DNA from: Verrucomicrobiia bacterium | GTDB taxonomy: Bacteria; Verrucomicrobiota; Verrucomicrobiia; Verrucomicrobiales; DEV007 | DNA length: 33,258 nucleotides | Assembly: GCA_030427505.1 (NCBI GenBank) | Contig: JAUICH010000041.1 | Coordinates: 1 to 33,258 of the forward strand | Direction: 5' to 3' | Part shown: piece by piece, positions 25,203 through 33,258 of the stretch | Layout of the letters: the number at the start of each line of letters is the position of its first letter | Numbering within the stretch: position 1 is the first letter of the stretch | Notes under the pieces: model-generated | Seen by the model: the letters and a program-made list of their open reading frames with translations, nothing else | Databases searched by the model: none | Told to the model about the DNA's origin: nothing | Program-made: the position numbers and the translations under genes

Positions 25203-27221
25203 ATGTTGGCGGTCGAAAACGTAAGCATCCAGTTCGGCGCGAGAGTTCTCTTCAGCGAGCTTTCGTTCACAGTGAGAGCGCGCGAACGCATGTCACTGGC
25301 GGGGCCCAATGGGGCGGGCAAGTCGACCCTGTTAAAGATCATCGCTGGAATCGAATCACCGGACACCGGCCGGGTAGCTAAACCAAAGCAGGTTACCGTC
25401 GGGTACCTGCCGCAGGAGGGGGTCTACCACTCTGGCACCACGCTTTTCAAAGAAGCGGAGACGGCGTTTGAGGATGTCCTGAAGCTCCAGGCGGAACTGC
25501 GCGAAGTAGAGGCGCAGATGGACGCCATTGAGGACACGGGTTCCGACGAATACGCGGACGCCCTGGAAGTCTTTGGCGACTTGCAACTCCGGCTGGAGCA
25601 CCACGACCTGGCGCGGATGAAGCCGCGTATCGAGACCATCCTGAACGGCCTGGGCTTCAGCCAGGCGGACATGCAAAAGCAGACCGACACCTTTTCCGGT
25701 GGCTGGCAGATGCGCATTGCCCTAGCCAAGCTGCTCCTGCGCGAGCCGAGCGTGCTGCTGCTGGACGAACCGACCAACCACCTGGACATCGAAACCGTGC
25801 AGTGGCTGGAAAACTGGCTGAACCAGTACGGAGGCGCCATCATCCTTATCAGTCACGACCGGGCCTTCCTGGACAACCTGACCAACCGCACCCTGGCTTT
25901 CGAGCGCGGGGACGTGCACGAGTATTCCGGCAACTACTCCTTCTTCCTGCGGGAACGCGACGCCCGGAAGGAACAGCAGGTGCGGGCCTACAAGAACCAG
26001 CAGCGGGAAATCGAGAAAGCCGAAAAGCTGATCAACCGCTTCCGGGCCAAGGCCAGTAAGGCGCGGATGGTGCAGAGCCGCATCAAGCAGTTGGAAAAAG
26101 TGGAGCGCATTGAGCTGGAGCAGGAGCAGACGACCATCGGCTTCAAGTTTCCGCAGCCCCTTCGCAGTGGCCAGACGGTCATTACCCTGGAAAACATTGT
26201 GAAGCGTTACGGCGACAACCTCGTTCTCAACGGCGTCGATTTCGAAATCGAGCGCGAGGAGCGCATCGCCATTGTGGGCGTGAACGGCGCGGGGAAATCC
26301 ACTTTTTCGCGTATCCTTTCAGGGGTGGAAGCCCCCACTAGCGGCACCCGGGAACTCGGGCAGAAGGTGATCGTCTCCCACTTTTCGCAGAACCACGCCG
26401 AAGAACTGGACCCGAAAAAGACCGTTCTGGAAACCGTGGAGGCCGTCGCCACGAAGCAGTCCTCCACCAATTTGAGGACCCTGTTAGGGTCCTTCCTCTT
26501 CCGGGGCGACGACGCGTTCAAGAAAGTGTCCGTGCTATCAGGCGGGGAACGCAGCCGCCTCGCCCTCACCCGCATGCTGCTCCAGCCCGCGAACTTCCTC
26601 ATCTTGGACGAACCGACCAACCACTTGGACATGCAGTCCCAAGAAGTGCTCCAGCACGCCCTGTCCGAATACACCGGCACCTACGTCATCGTTTCCCACA
26701 ACCGGAGCTTCCTCGATCCCATCGTGACGAAGGTGCTGGAGTTCATCCCTGGCCAGAAGCCCCGGGTGTTCCACGGCAATCTCTCCTACTATTTGGATAA
26801 GATCCAGGAAGAGCGGGGGGGCACAACGACTGACAGCGTGGATGCCGCGCTGAGCAGGGCGAATGTGCCGGGCGGTGGTGGCGGCAAGTCCGCCTCGAGC
26901 GGAGCGGGAGCCTCCGGGAGCAGTCGAAAGGAACAGCGCAGGCAGGAAGCCCGGCTCCGGCAGGAAAAGGCGCGCGTCCTGAAGCCCCTCCAGGAAAAGC
27001 TGGAGGCCGTGGAAGCACGCATCGCGGAACTGGAAGAAACTAAGGCGGAACTGACGAAGAAGCTAAGCGACCCCGTGTTCTTTAAGGAAGAAGCCGCCGC
27101 CGCGAAGCTAGCCTCACAAAACTACCACCAGGCGGAACAGGACCTGGAGACCGTCTATTCCCAGTGGAGCACCCTTACTGACGAGATCGAAAAGGCGGAG
27201 GCGAAGTTTGGTGACGACTGA
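25203..27221 (+). CDS. ABC-F family ATPase (Uup/translation-factor type)
   Basis: A 672-residue soluble protein with two ATP-binding cassettes and no membrane segment, as in ABC-F proteins that act on ribosomes. Cassette 1 has Walker A GPNGAGKST (34-42), signature FSGGWQMRIALAK and Walker B VLLLDEPTNHLD. Cassette 2 has GVNGAGKST, LSGGERSRLAL and FLILDEPTNHLD. The basic helical linker between them (RERDARKEQQVRAYKNQQREIEKAEKLINRFRAKASKARMV) is the P-site interaction motif region. After cassette 2 comes a Gly/Ser linker and a C-terminal coiled coil (~565-670) like that of Uup/YdiF. A housekeeping role in translation is likelier than antibiotic resistance, but this cannot be decided from sequence alone. 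Confidence 0.96.
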   Translation: MLAVENVSIQFGARVLFSELSFTVRARERMSLAGPNGAGKSTLLKIIAGIESPDTGRVAKPKQVTVGYLPQEGVYHSGTTLFKEAETAFEDVLKLQAELREVEAQMDAIEDTGSDEYADALEVFGDLQLRLEHHDLARMKPRIETILNGLGFSQADMQKQTDTFSGGWQMRIALAKLLLREPSVLLLDEPTNHLDIETVQWLENWLNQYGGAIILISHDRAFLDNLTNRTLAFERGDVHEYSGNYSFFLRERDARKEQQVRAYKNQQREIEKAEKLINRFRAKASKARMVQSRIKQLEKVERIELEQEQTTIGFKFPQPLRSGQTVITLENIVKRYGDNLVLNGVDFEIEREERIAIVGVNGAGKSTFSRILSGVEAPTSGTRELGQKVIVSHFSQNHAEELDPKKTVLETVEAVATKQSSTNLRTLLGSFLFRGDDAFKKVSVLSGGERSRLALTRMLLQPANFLILDEPTNHLDMQSQEVLQHALSEYTGTYVIVSHNRSFLDPIVTKVLEFIPGQKPRVFHGNLSYYLDKIQEERGGTTTDSVDAALSRANVPGGGGGKSASSGAGASGSSRKEQRRQEARLRQEKARVLKPLQEKLEAVEARIAELEETKAELTKKLSDPVFFKEEAAAAKLASQNYHQAEQDLETVYSQWSTLTDEIEKAEAKFGDD

Positions 27222-27293
27222 TTGAGGCCAACGGCGGATCGCTCAAGGGTGAAAAGCCGTATCACTCAAGATTTGCGTTTTGGGGCGAAATCC

Positions 27294-27315
27294 GTTATGG
27301 CAGAAGAGCCATAAT
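27294..27315. terminator. Stem-loop downstream of the ABC-F gene
   Basis: TTATGGC (27295-27301) and GCCATAA (27308-27314) pair perfectly around a six-base loop, and a G-T pair extends the stem to 27294/27315. It lies about 73 bases past the ABC-F stop and is followed by a T-rich but interrupted stretch. A terminator is the simplest reading; a binding site in the 5' region of the next gene is the alternative. Confidence 0.4.
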
Positions 27316-27409
27316 CGTTATGTTATTCGGAATCAGTGGAATGGCGGAACTGCTTGTATCCACAAAGTAACCAAGGTTCTTTTACGTTTCACGCTGAAAA
27401 GCTTTCTAC

Positions 27410-27421
27410 TTGATCGATCAA
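27410..27421. promoter_or_regulatory. 12-bp palindrome upstream of the L,D-transpeptidase
   Basis: TTGATCGATCAA is a perfect palindrome ending 37 bases before the transpeptidase start codon. It could be an operator or chance; no other copy was noticed in the window. Confidence 0.25.
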
Positions 27422-27458
27422 AGGCCTAACTGACCCACCATTCTTTCCTCGCTGCGAC

Positions 27459-28400
27459 ATGAAAGTTGACGCTTCAATTCTCCCTTCTCGCGAACCTCTG
27501 GCGGTGAGCCTCGCCGCCGTGGTGGCCGTGACCTTTTTGGTGGCGGCTCCCGCTTTAGCCAATCCTTTTTCCCGGGGCGGATACCGGCCCCGGAATGAGT
27601 CCCGGCAGGAAGCTCCGAAGCCGTCACCCCAAGTGGAGACGGCCGCGCCGGGTAGTGTGCGCGTTTCGAGCACCGGGAATACGGGAGCGTCCTCCGGCGC
27701 CCAGGTGACCCGGGTCACGGTCACACGGACCGCGGCGGCCCCCATGGTGGCGGCGGCTGCCATTTCACCCGCGACGGCGCCACCGGCGGAAGAATCGAAG
27801 CCGAAGAAGAAAGGCGGCTTGTTTTCGCTGCTCTTTGGAAGCGGCAGCTCCTCCGATAGCCGCGACAAGTCTAAGAATCGAAATGATGTCGCCACTGCTA
27901 TCGAGAACAATCCACAGTACCGCCCCTATCCTAATGCCGTGCAGATGCCGACGCACATCGACGATCTTCGACTGGCCACCAGCACGGGTTCCAATACTCG
28001 CGTGATTATCGATATCGCCCGCCAGCGGGCCTATCTCCTGGTGGACGGTCAGGTGGCGATCGATGCGCCGATCTCAACCGCCCGCACTGGCAAGTTCACC
28101 CCGCGCGGAACCTTCCAGGTGACGGAACGGGTTCGCACCGGCAAGATTTCCACCATCTATGATGTGTCCATGCCTTACTGGATGCGTCTGAACCATACGG
28201 TGTTTGGCGTTCACGCGGGCTACCTGCCGGGTCACCCTGCTTCGGCGGGATGCGTGCGGCTGCCGGTGGAAGCCGCGGAGAAGATCTTCGACCACACCCG
28301 TTCCGGTACCACCGTGGAAATCCGCGGCACTTGGGAAGCTGCCCCGGAAACCGGGCTGGTGGGCCAACCGGTGCGGTTGGTGTATAAGGTGCAGGCCTGA
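27459..28400 (+). CDS. L,D-transpeptidase (YkuD domain)
   Basis: A 313-residue exported enzyme of the YkuD family, which forms 3-3 peptidoglycan cross-links or attaches proteins to the wall. Residues ~14-34 form a signal sequence ending APALA-NPF. Residues 35-150 are a low-complexity Pro/Ala/Ser linker with a basic patch (KPKKKGG). The catalytic domain (~175-312) has VIIDIARQRAYLLVDGQ at its start, GKFTPRGTFQV, and the active-site block GVHAGYLPGHPASAGCVRLP with His252 and the nucleophile Cys265. The gene faces the DUF1501 gene tail to tail. No LysM or other wall-binding domain is seen. Confidence 0.94.
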   Translation: MKVDASILPSREPLAVSLAAVVAVTFLVAAPALANPFSRGGYRPRNESRQEAPKPSPQVETAAPGSVRVSSTGNTGASSGAQVTRVTVTRTAAAPMVAAAAISPATAPPAEESKPKKKGGLFSLLFGSGSSSDSRDKSKNRNDVATAIENNPQYRPYPNAVQMPTHIDDLRLATSTGSNTRVIIDIARQRAYLLVDGQVAIDAPISTARTGKFTPRGTFQVTERVRTGKISTIYDVSMPYWMRLNHTVFGVHAGYLPGHPASAGCVRLPVEAAEKIFDHTRSGTTVEIRGTWEAAPETGLVGQPVRLVYKVQA

Positions 28401-28414
28401 GCGAACAAGACTCC

Positions 28415-28434
28415 GCCCCTGTGTGCCGGGGGGC
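28415..28434. terminator. GC hairpin between convergent genes
   Basis: GCCCC (28415-28419) and GGGGC (28430-28434) flank a ten-base loop in the 50-base gap between the transpeptidase and DUF1501 stops. The placement suits a shared terminator, but there is no T-run. Confidence 0.25.
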
Positions 28435-28450
28435 TGGACTGGGTGTATTG

Positions 28451-29929
28451 TCAGGCCACAATGCCCTTCACCACCTCCCCGTGAATGTCGGTGAGGCGGA
28501 ACTGGCGGCCCTGGTAGCGGTAGGTCAGGCGTTCGTGGTCGATGCCCAGCAGGTGCATGATGGTGGCGTTCATGTCGTGGACGTGCACGCCGTTTTCGGC
28601 GACGCCGTAGCCCAGCTCGTCCGTGGTGCCGTAGACCGTTCCGGGTTTGGTACCACCCCCGGCCATCCAGATGGTGTAGGCTTCTTTGTGGTGGTCGCGC
28701 CCCACTTTGGTTTCGTTGCCACTGCCTGAAGTGCCCTGACCCATGGGCGTGCGGCCGAACTCGGCGGACCACACCACCAGCGTGTCTTCCAAGAGACCGC
28801 GTTGCTTCAGATCCTTGATAAGGGCGGCGATGGGTTGGTCGACTTCTTTGCACTTCTTCGGCAGGCGATCGAAGACGCTGCCGTGGTGGTCCCAGCCCTG
28901 GTCGAAGAGCTGGACAAAGCGCACGCCGCGCTCCACCAGCCGGCGGGCCAGCAGGCAGTTGTTGGCAAAGCTGGTCTTGCCAGGCTCCGTGCCATACATC
29001 TCGTGCGTGGCGGCGGACTCGCTCTGGATGTCCATCAGCTCCGGCACGGAAGTCTGCATGCGGTAAGCCATTTCATACTGGCTGATGCGGGTGGCGATTT
29101 CCGGATCTCCCACATTCGCCAGCCGCATGCGGTTGAGTTGATTCACGGAATCCACCACCTTACGCCGGTCCACTGGTTCGACCCCGCCGGGATTGGACAG
29201 GTAGAGCACCGGATCTCCCTGGCTGCGCAGCTCGATACCCTGGTGAACCGTGGGCAGGAAACCGCTCCCCCAGGCGCTGTTTCCGGCGCCCAACACCTGC
29301 CCCGTGACCAGCACCACGAAGCCGGGCAGGTTCTGGTTCTCGCTGCCCAAGCCGTAGTTCACCCAGGAACCGATGCTGGGTCTTCCGAAGCGGCCGAAGC
29401 CCGTCAGCGAAAAGAGCTGCGCCGGGGCGTGGTTGAACTGTTCCGTGTGCAGCGTGCGGATGAAACACAGCTCGTCCGCGACGGTCTGCAGGTTTGGCAT
29501 CAGCCCCGAAATTTCGATGCCCGACCGGCCGCACCGCTTGAAAGCAAACTTGTCGTCCTTTGGCGTGCCCAACAGGCTGGGCCGGGAACGGATGAAGGCC
29601 AACTGTTTCCCTTCAAACATTTTTTCCGGGCAGAGCTGACCGGATCGCTTTTGCAGTTCGGGTTTGAAGTCGAAGAGATCCAGGTGAGATGGAGCGCCGA
29701 CCAAGTGAATGTAGATGACCCGCTTGGCCCGCGGGGCAAAATGGATGCCGCGGCGCTGGACGCTTTCCGCGCCTTCATTCCCGGCCACGTTTCCGAAGGC
29801 GTCCTGGTTCAACAGACTGGCCAGGGCAAAACCGCCGACACCCATGCCGGCCTGCTGGAAAAGCTGCCGCCGGGTGAAGTTCCGGTGCTGACTGGCCAGG
29901 CTTTCGAGGGAAGGTTTAAACGGGTTCAT
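28451..29929 (-). CDS. DUF1501 family exported protein (sulfatase-like fold)
   Basis: A 492-residue member of DUF1501, related by fold to the alkaline phosphatase/sulfatase superfamily. The N-terminus has a twin-arginine-type signal, [23 protein letters not shown] (Arg20-Arg21), so export is probably folded through Tat. Family landmarks include the [22 protein letters not shown] opening, [84 protein letters not shown] and [20 protein letters not shown]. It starts 33 bases after the stop of the PSD1-type cytochrome gene; this pairing is a hallmark of Planctomycetota and Verrucomicrobiota, where many paralogous pairs occur in a genome. The reaction is not established. Confidence 0.95.
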   Translation of the reverse strand: MNPFKPSLESLASQHRNFTRRQLFQQAGMGVGGFALASLLNQDAFGNVAGNEGAESVQRRGIHFAPRAKRVIYIHLVGAPSHLDLFDFKPELQKRSGQLCPEKMFEGKQLAFIRSRPSLLGTPKDDKFAFKRCGRSGIEISGLMPNLQTVADELCFIRTLHTEQFNHAPAQLFSLTGFGRFGRPSIGSWVNYGLGSENQNLPGFVVLVTGQVLGAGNSAWGSGFLPTVHQGIELRSQGDPVLYLSNPGGVEPVDRRKVVDSVNQLNRMRLANVGDPEIATRISQYEMAYRMQTSVPELMDIQSESAATHEMYGTEPGKTSFANNCLLARRLVERGVRFVQLFDQGWDHHGSVFDRLPKKCKEVDQPIAALIKDLKQRGLLEDTLVVWSAEFGRTPMGQGTSGSGNETKVGRDHHKEAYTIWMAGGGTKPGTVYGTTDELGYGVAENGVHVHDMNATIMHLLGIDHERLTYRYQGRQFRLTDIHGEVVKGIVA

Positions 29930-29962
29930 GGCGTGCGTTGGGAAAGAGGAAGAGGGGCCGGT

Positions 29963-32900
29963 TCAGTCCTTGGTGATGGTTTCGTCCAGATTCAGCAGCA
30001 CATTGGCCACGTAGAACCAGGCGGCGAGTTCCGCCGTGCTGAGGTTTTTCGTAGGTTTGAAGACCGGACTTCCCGTCGCGACGACTTCCCTGGCGGTCTT
30101 TTCGTCCTTTTGCAGTGCCTTCAACCGTTCCTCCACCATGCCGCGGAGAAACTCCCGCTCGTCGCTGCGCGCGGGGCGGGCCAGCACCAGTTCGAATGCG
30201 TGATCGATCCGTTCGCTCACGCCGGCGTCCGGTTTCTCCCGCAGAATGCGGTCGGCCAAAGCGAGCGCCATTTCCACATAGGCGGGGTCATTTAAGAGCG
30301 TGAGAGCCTGAAGCGGGGTGTTCGTCCGGGGCCGGGCCACCACGCAGGAACTACGGTCCGGACCGTCAAAGTTCACAAAGCTGGGGTAGGGCGCGGCCCG
30401 GCGCCAAATGACGTAGATGCCGCGGCGGAAGCGGTTTTCGTCTTTCTCGTCCACCCACTTCGGTTCGTTTCGGCCCACTTGCCGCCACAGCCCGTCCGGC
30501 TGGTAGGGCATGATGGGTTCGCCATGCATCTTGGTTGAAAGCAGGCCGCTGACGGTCAGGGCGTTGTCGCGGATCATTTCCGCGTCCATGCGGAAGCGGG
30601 GGCCGCGGGCGTGGAGTTTGTTCTCCGGGTCGCGCTCCAGCAGCGTGGGAGTGAAGTCCGAACTCTGCCGGTAGGCCGCCGACGTGACCATCACTGAAAG
30701 CATGTGCTTCATGTCCCAGCCGGACTCCATGAACTCCACCGCCAGCCAGTCCAGCAGGCCGGGATGCGTGGGAGGTTCCGCCTGGGTGCCAAAATCTTCC
30801 TGGGTGGAAACGATGCCCTGTCCAAAGAGCTGTGCCCACCAGCGATTTACCGTGACGCGGGCCACCAGGGGATTGTCCGTGTCCATCAGCCACTGGGCAA
30901 AGCCGAGGCGATTCTTTGGCAGCTTGGGGTCCAGGGAGTGCAGCCGTTCCGGAGTGGTGGGGGACACCTTGTCCGTGGGGCTCAGGTAGTTGCCCCGCTG
31001 CATGATGTGGGTCTCGCGCGGCTCCTCCATTTCCACCATGACGAGAGTCGAATTGGGTTCGATGGCGGACGCCTGCTTCTTCACCTTCGCCAGCTCGGCG
31101 TCCAGCTTGCTGAGGACGGGATCGGTTTGGGCGTAGTAGTCATCCAGCTTGGCGGCTTCTTTCTTCGACCGTTCTTTGGCGGGCTTCAGCAGGATGTCCT
31201 TCAGGTCGCCCGGCATGTCCGTGGTGGAAAGATCGCCCACCAGCGCGGACAGGCGGATGCGGCCCAGGGTGCGGCCCCGCCCATAGTTCTGGTCCATCGA
31301 GAACCGCAGGGTAGTGGTTTGCCCTGCCTTCCCGACCGGTTGAGCCGTGGGGAAAACGGCCCAGTGATCTTTCTGGAAGCCACCGCCGATGGCCCAGCCC
31401 GTTTTGCGGTCGCCATCCAGGGCGAATTCCACGTTCCAGTTTGGCTGGGAAAAGTCCGCCTGAGCGCCCGCCAGCGGCACTTTGGCCAGTTCCTTGGCGT
31501 CCGCTTCCTGGCAGCTCACTTCGAACTCACTGAGGATGAAGTTCGGCCGCTCCGCGTCCCCGCGTCCCGGGCCCGTGCCCGGCAGGTCTTCGTGAGTCAG
31601 GGCCTCCAGTTTGAAGGCCGTGATGCCTGAGAGCTTCGTGTTGGCCGTCACTTCATAGTGCGTGACATTGGGAACGGGCCCCGTCACCAGCACGGATTGA
31701 TCGTCCAGAACGCGGTGCGTCTCGCCGCCTTCGGACTTGAAATTGACGATTTCCAGCACATGCCATTCGGCGGGTTTTTCCAGGGCTTTGCGCATGCGGT
31801 CTTCCCAAACCAGACGCTGGGCCTGCGAAGCGGCCGCCAGCTCCGTCCGGCGGGCCTGGAGATCCTTAAGCCGAGCCGCGAGCCCGGCGCGCCAGGCTTC
31901 CTGCTCTGGGTCCAGCGGCAGGTCCATCTTCGGCCCATAGAAATTGAAGGACACGCCTTTCCCGCCAGGGTTTTCCACCTCCAGAGGGGTGTTGTTGAAA
32001 TACGCGAAGAGGCTGTAGTAGTCCTTCATCGTGAAGGGGTCATACTTGTGGTCGTGGCACTGGCAGCATTCCAGCGTGGTGCCCAGCCAGACCGTGCCGG
32101 TGGTGTTCACCCGATCGACCACCTGATTGACGCGGTTTTCCTCCGGGTGCACCCCGGCCTCCACGTTGCAGGTCACGGTCCGGTGAAAGCCGGTGGCGAT
32201 CTTTTGGTCCAGGGTGGCGTTGGGCAGGAGGTCCCCCGCGAGCTGCTCGATGGTGAAACGGTCAAAGGGCATGTTTGCGTTCAGGGCATCGATGACCCAA
32301 TCACGATAGGCCCAGCTGTCCCGCAATTGGTCGGCCTGAAAGCCGTTGGAGTCCGCGTAACGTGCCAGGTCCAGCCAGGGCCGGGCCCAGCGCTCTCCGA
32401 AGCGGCCGGACTCCAGGAGCCGGGCGACAACTCTCTCGTATGCTCCCGGCGACTGATCCTTGATGAAGGCGGAGACTTCTTCCGGCGAGGGCGGCAGACC
32501 GGTCAGGTCCAGCGAAACCCGGCGAATCAAGGTGTGGCGATCCGCCTCGGGCGAGGGCTCCAGACCTTCCTGGTCCAGCCGGGCCAGGATGAAGCGATCC
32601 ACGTCATTTTTCACCCAGGCGGCATTCTTCACTTCCGGCAAAGCCGGGCGAACCGGTTTGGCATAGGCCCAGTGTTCCGCGTAGGCTCCGCCGCTGTCGA
32701 TCCACTGCTTGATCAGGTCTTTCTGCCGCTTCGTCAGCTGCCGGTTGGAGTCCGGCGGAGGCATGAGATCGCCCTTGTCCTCCGTGGCGATGCGGAGCCA
32801 GAGTTCGCTTTCGTTTGCCTTCCCCGGTACCAGGGCATGATAGCCGCCCAGGTCTTTCCGGGCGTCGTCCTCCACATCCAGGCGCAGGTCCGCCTCCCGC

Positions 32901-33052
32901 TTGTTGGCGTCCGGGCCGTGGCAATGGAAACAGTTTTCCGAAAGAATGGGCCGGATGTCCCGGTTAAAATCGACCGGCTCAGCGCCGCGAACGAGTGGTG
33001 TCGCGGCAGCCAAGAGGCCCAGTATCAGATAGTTATGAATCCGGAAGATCAT
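29963..33052 (-). CDS. Planctomycete-type cytochrome c / DUF1549 / DUF1553 protein (PSD1 family)
   Basis: A 1029-residue secreted protein. I use the ATG at 33052; a TTG four codons earlier is less likely. A signal peptide ends near VRGA-EPVD. PSCyt1 (~30-130) has one heme site CFHCH (41-45) in FNRDIRPILSENCFHCHGPD. DUF1549 (~155-370) includes RRVSLDLTGLPPSPEEV and a second CxxCH, CCQCHDHKYDP. A middle insert (~400-620) has a jelly-roll-like character and may bind carbohydrate. DUF1553 (~690-960) includes NPLVARVTVNRWWAQLFGQGIV, MDAEMIRDNAL and RPRTNTPLQALTLLNDP. It precedes its DUF1501 partner by 33 bases. Known genomic links are to polysaccharide degradation; the chemistry is unproven. Confidence 0.95.
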   Translation of the reverse strand: MIFRIHNYLILGLLAAATPLVRGAEPVDFNRDIRPILSENCFHCHGPDANKREADLRLDVEDDARKDLGGYHALVPGKANESELWLRIATEDKGDLMPPPDSNRQLTKRQKDLIKQWIDSGGAYAEHWAYAKPVRPALPEVKNAAWVKNDVDRFILARLDQEGLEPSPEADRHTLIRRVSLDLTGLPPSPEEVSAFIKDQSPGAYERVVARLLESGRFGERWARPWLDLARYADSNGFQADQLRDSWAYRDWVIDALNANMPFDRFTIEQLAGDLLPNATLDQKIATGFHRTVTCNVEAGVHPEENRVNQVVDRVNTTGTVWLGTTLECCQCHDHKYDPFTMKDYYSLFAYFNNTPLEVENPGGKGVSFNFYGPKMDLPLDPEQEAWRAGLAARLKDLQARRTELAAASQAQRLVWEDRMRKALEKPAEWHVLEIVNFKSEGGETHRVLDDQSVLVTGPVPNVTHYEVTANTKLSGITAFKLEALTHEDLPGTGPGRGDAERPNFILSEFEVSCQEADAKELAKVPLAGAQADFSQPNWNVEFALDGDRKTGWAIGGGFQKDHWAVFPTAQPVGKAGQTTTLRFSMDQNYGRGRTLGRIRLSALVGDLSTTDMPGDLKDILLKPAKERSKKEAAKLDDYYAQTDPVLSKLDAELAKVKKQASAIEPNSTLVMVEMEEPRETHIMQRGNYLSPTDKVSPTTPERLHSLDPKLPKNRLGFAQWLMDTDNPLVARVTVNRWWAQLFGQGIVSTQEDFGTQAEPPTHPGLLDWLAVEFMESGWDMKHMLSVMVTSAAYRQSSDFTPTLLERDPENKLHARGPRFRMDAEMIRDNALTVSGLLSTKMHGEPIMPYQPDGLWRQVGRNEPKWVDEKDENRFRRGIYVIWRRAAPYPSFVNFDGPDRSSCVVARPRTNTPLQALTLLNDPAYVEMALALADRILREKPDAGVSERIDHAFELVLARPARSDEREFLRGMVEERLKALQKDEKTAREVVATGSPVFKPTKNLSTAELAAWFYVANVLLNLDETITKD

Positions 33053-33135
33053 GGGGGTAGGCAAAAATCTTTCTCAGTCTATCAGAAAACGGCGCCCTTT
33101 GGCGATACGTCTTTGCGTGAGTGAGGCGGCTCGAA

Positions 33136-33159
33136 TTGCGCCAAAATAAATGACACCGG
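33136..33159 (+). repeat. 24-nt direct repeat, copy 1
   Basis: This copy begins TTGCGCCA and ends ATGACACCGG. A second copy begins 57 bases later and matches at 21 of 24 positions. It lies 84 bases upstream of the PSD1 start codon. Confidence 0.6.
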
Positions 33160-33192
33160 GGAGAGGAACCTTGAAGAGGGAATTTACCTACG

Positions 33193-33216
33193 TTGCGCCA
33201 GAATGGATGACACCGG
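33193..33216 (+). repeat. 24-nt direct repeat, copy 2
   Basis: The same TTGCGCCA...ATGACACCGG unit as copy 1, with three A-to-G differences in the middle. It runs directly into the hairpin at 33214-33232. Tandemly placed copies could be regulator sites for the PSD1/DUF1501 unit or the end of a mobile element that continues beyond the window. Confidence 0.6.
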
Positions 33217-33232
33217 ATGGATCGCCCATCCG
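33214..33232. other. 7-bp hairpin next to the direct repeat
   Basis: CGGATGG (33214-33220) and CCATCCG (33226-33232) pair perfectly around five bases. It shares its first bases with repeat copy 2. The remaining bases up to 33258 show no gene. Confidence 0.45.
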
Positions 33233-33258
33233 AAATGAGTCAGAGGAGCCGAGACGAG

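Noticed and set aside
25124-25381. Possible small hydrophobic protein or leader peptide overlapping the ABC-F start
   Set aside because: It begins with a hydrophobic stretch, which made a resistance-type leader peptide worth considering. But it runs out of frame 179 bases into the ABC-F gene, turns Arg/His-rich there, and has no attenuator stem or clear ribosome-binding site.

Overview
The window reads as chromosomal DNA of a GC-rich member of the Planctomycetota-Verrucomicrobiota group, most likely Verrucomicrobiota. The case rests on gene content: a cytochrome/DUF1549/DUF1553 (PSD1-type) gene paired with a DUF1501 gene, a secreted sulfatase, a calcium-loop propeller protein, a multiheme cytochrome with TPRs, the C-terminal part of the sigma factor type that accompanies Ser/Thr kinases in these phyla, and a Pro/Ala-rich tail-anchored protein with a KKETVRITL motif. 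Taxonomy is inferred from recalled families; no search was run.

Layout. 241-317: tRNA-Pro(UGG) with encoded CCA. 380-898 (-): small secreted helical protein. 1056-2243 (+): relatively AT-rich acyltransferase-3 gene. 2285-2617 (-): small unknown protein. 11289 down to 2762 (-): efflux cluster of outer-membrane factor, lipoprotein adaptor and RND pump, followed by an unrecognised secreted coiled-coil protein. The outer-membrane factor carries a complete-looking ABC-type substrate-binding domain in front of its TolC domain. A 17-bp perfect palindrome and a plausible promoter lie upstream.

11602-12592 holds a broken region: the C-terminal two thirds of a Ser/Thr kinase (-) and of an ECF-like sigma factor (+) meet head to head within a few bases, both lacking their N-terminal halves. 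Next come thioredoxin (-) and the Pro/Ala-rich membrane protein (-). A plus-strand run follows: sugar-nucleotide epimerase, M20 peptidase, prolyl-tRNA synthetase and glutaredoxin. 18449-18845 is a gene-free stretch bounded by inverted arrays of a 9-nt repeat.

24866 down to 18846 (-) looks like one transcription unit: small secreted protein, sulfatase, seven-calcium-loop propeller, octaheme TPR lipoprotein. Plus-strand genes for an ABC-F ATPase and an L,D-transpeptidase follow. The window closes with the DUF1501/PSD1 pair (-) and an upstream region carrying a 24-nt direct repeat and a hairpin.

The best candidates for something not routinely described are the substrate-binding/TolC fusion in the RND operon, the unknown secreted protein downstream of it, the precise kinase/sigma junction (rearrangement or assembly chimera), and the nonamer-bounded 333-bp element.
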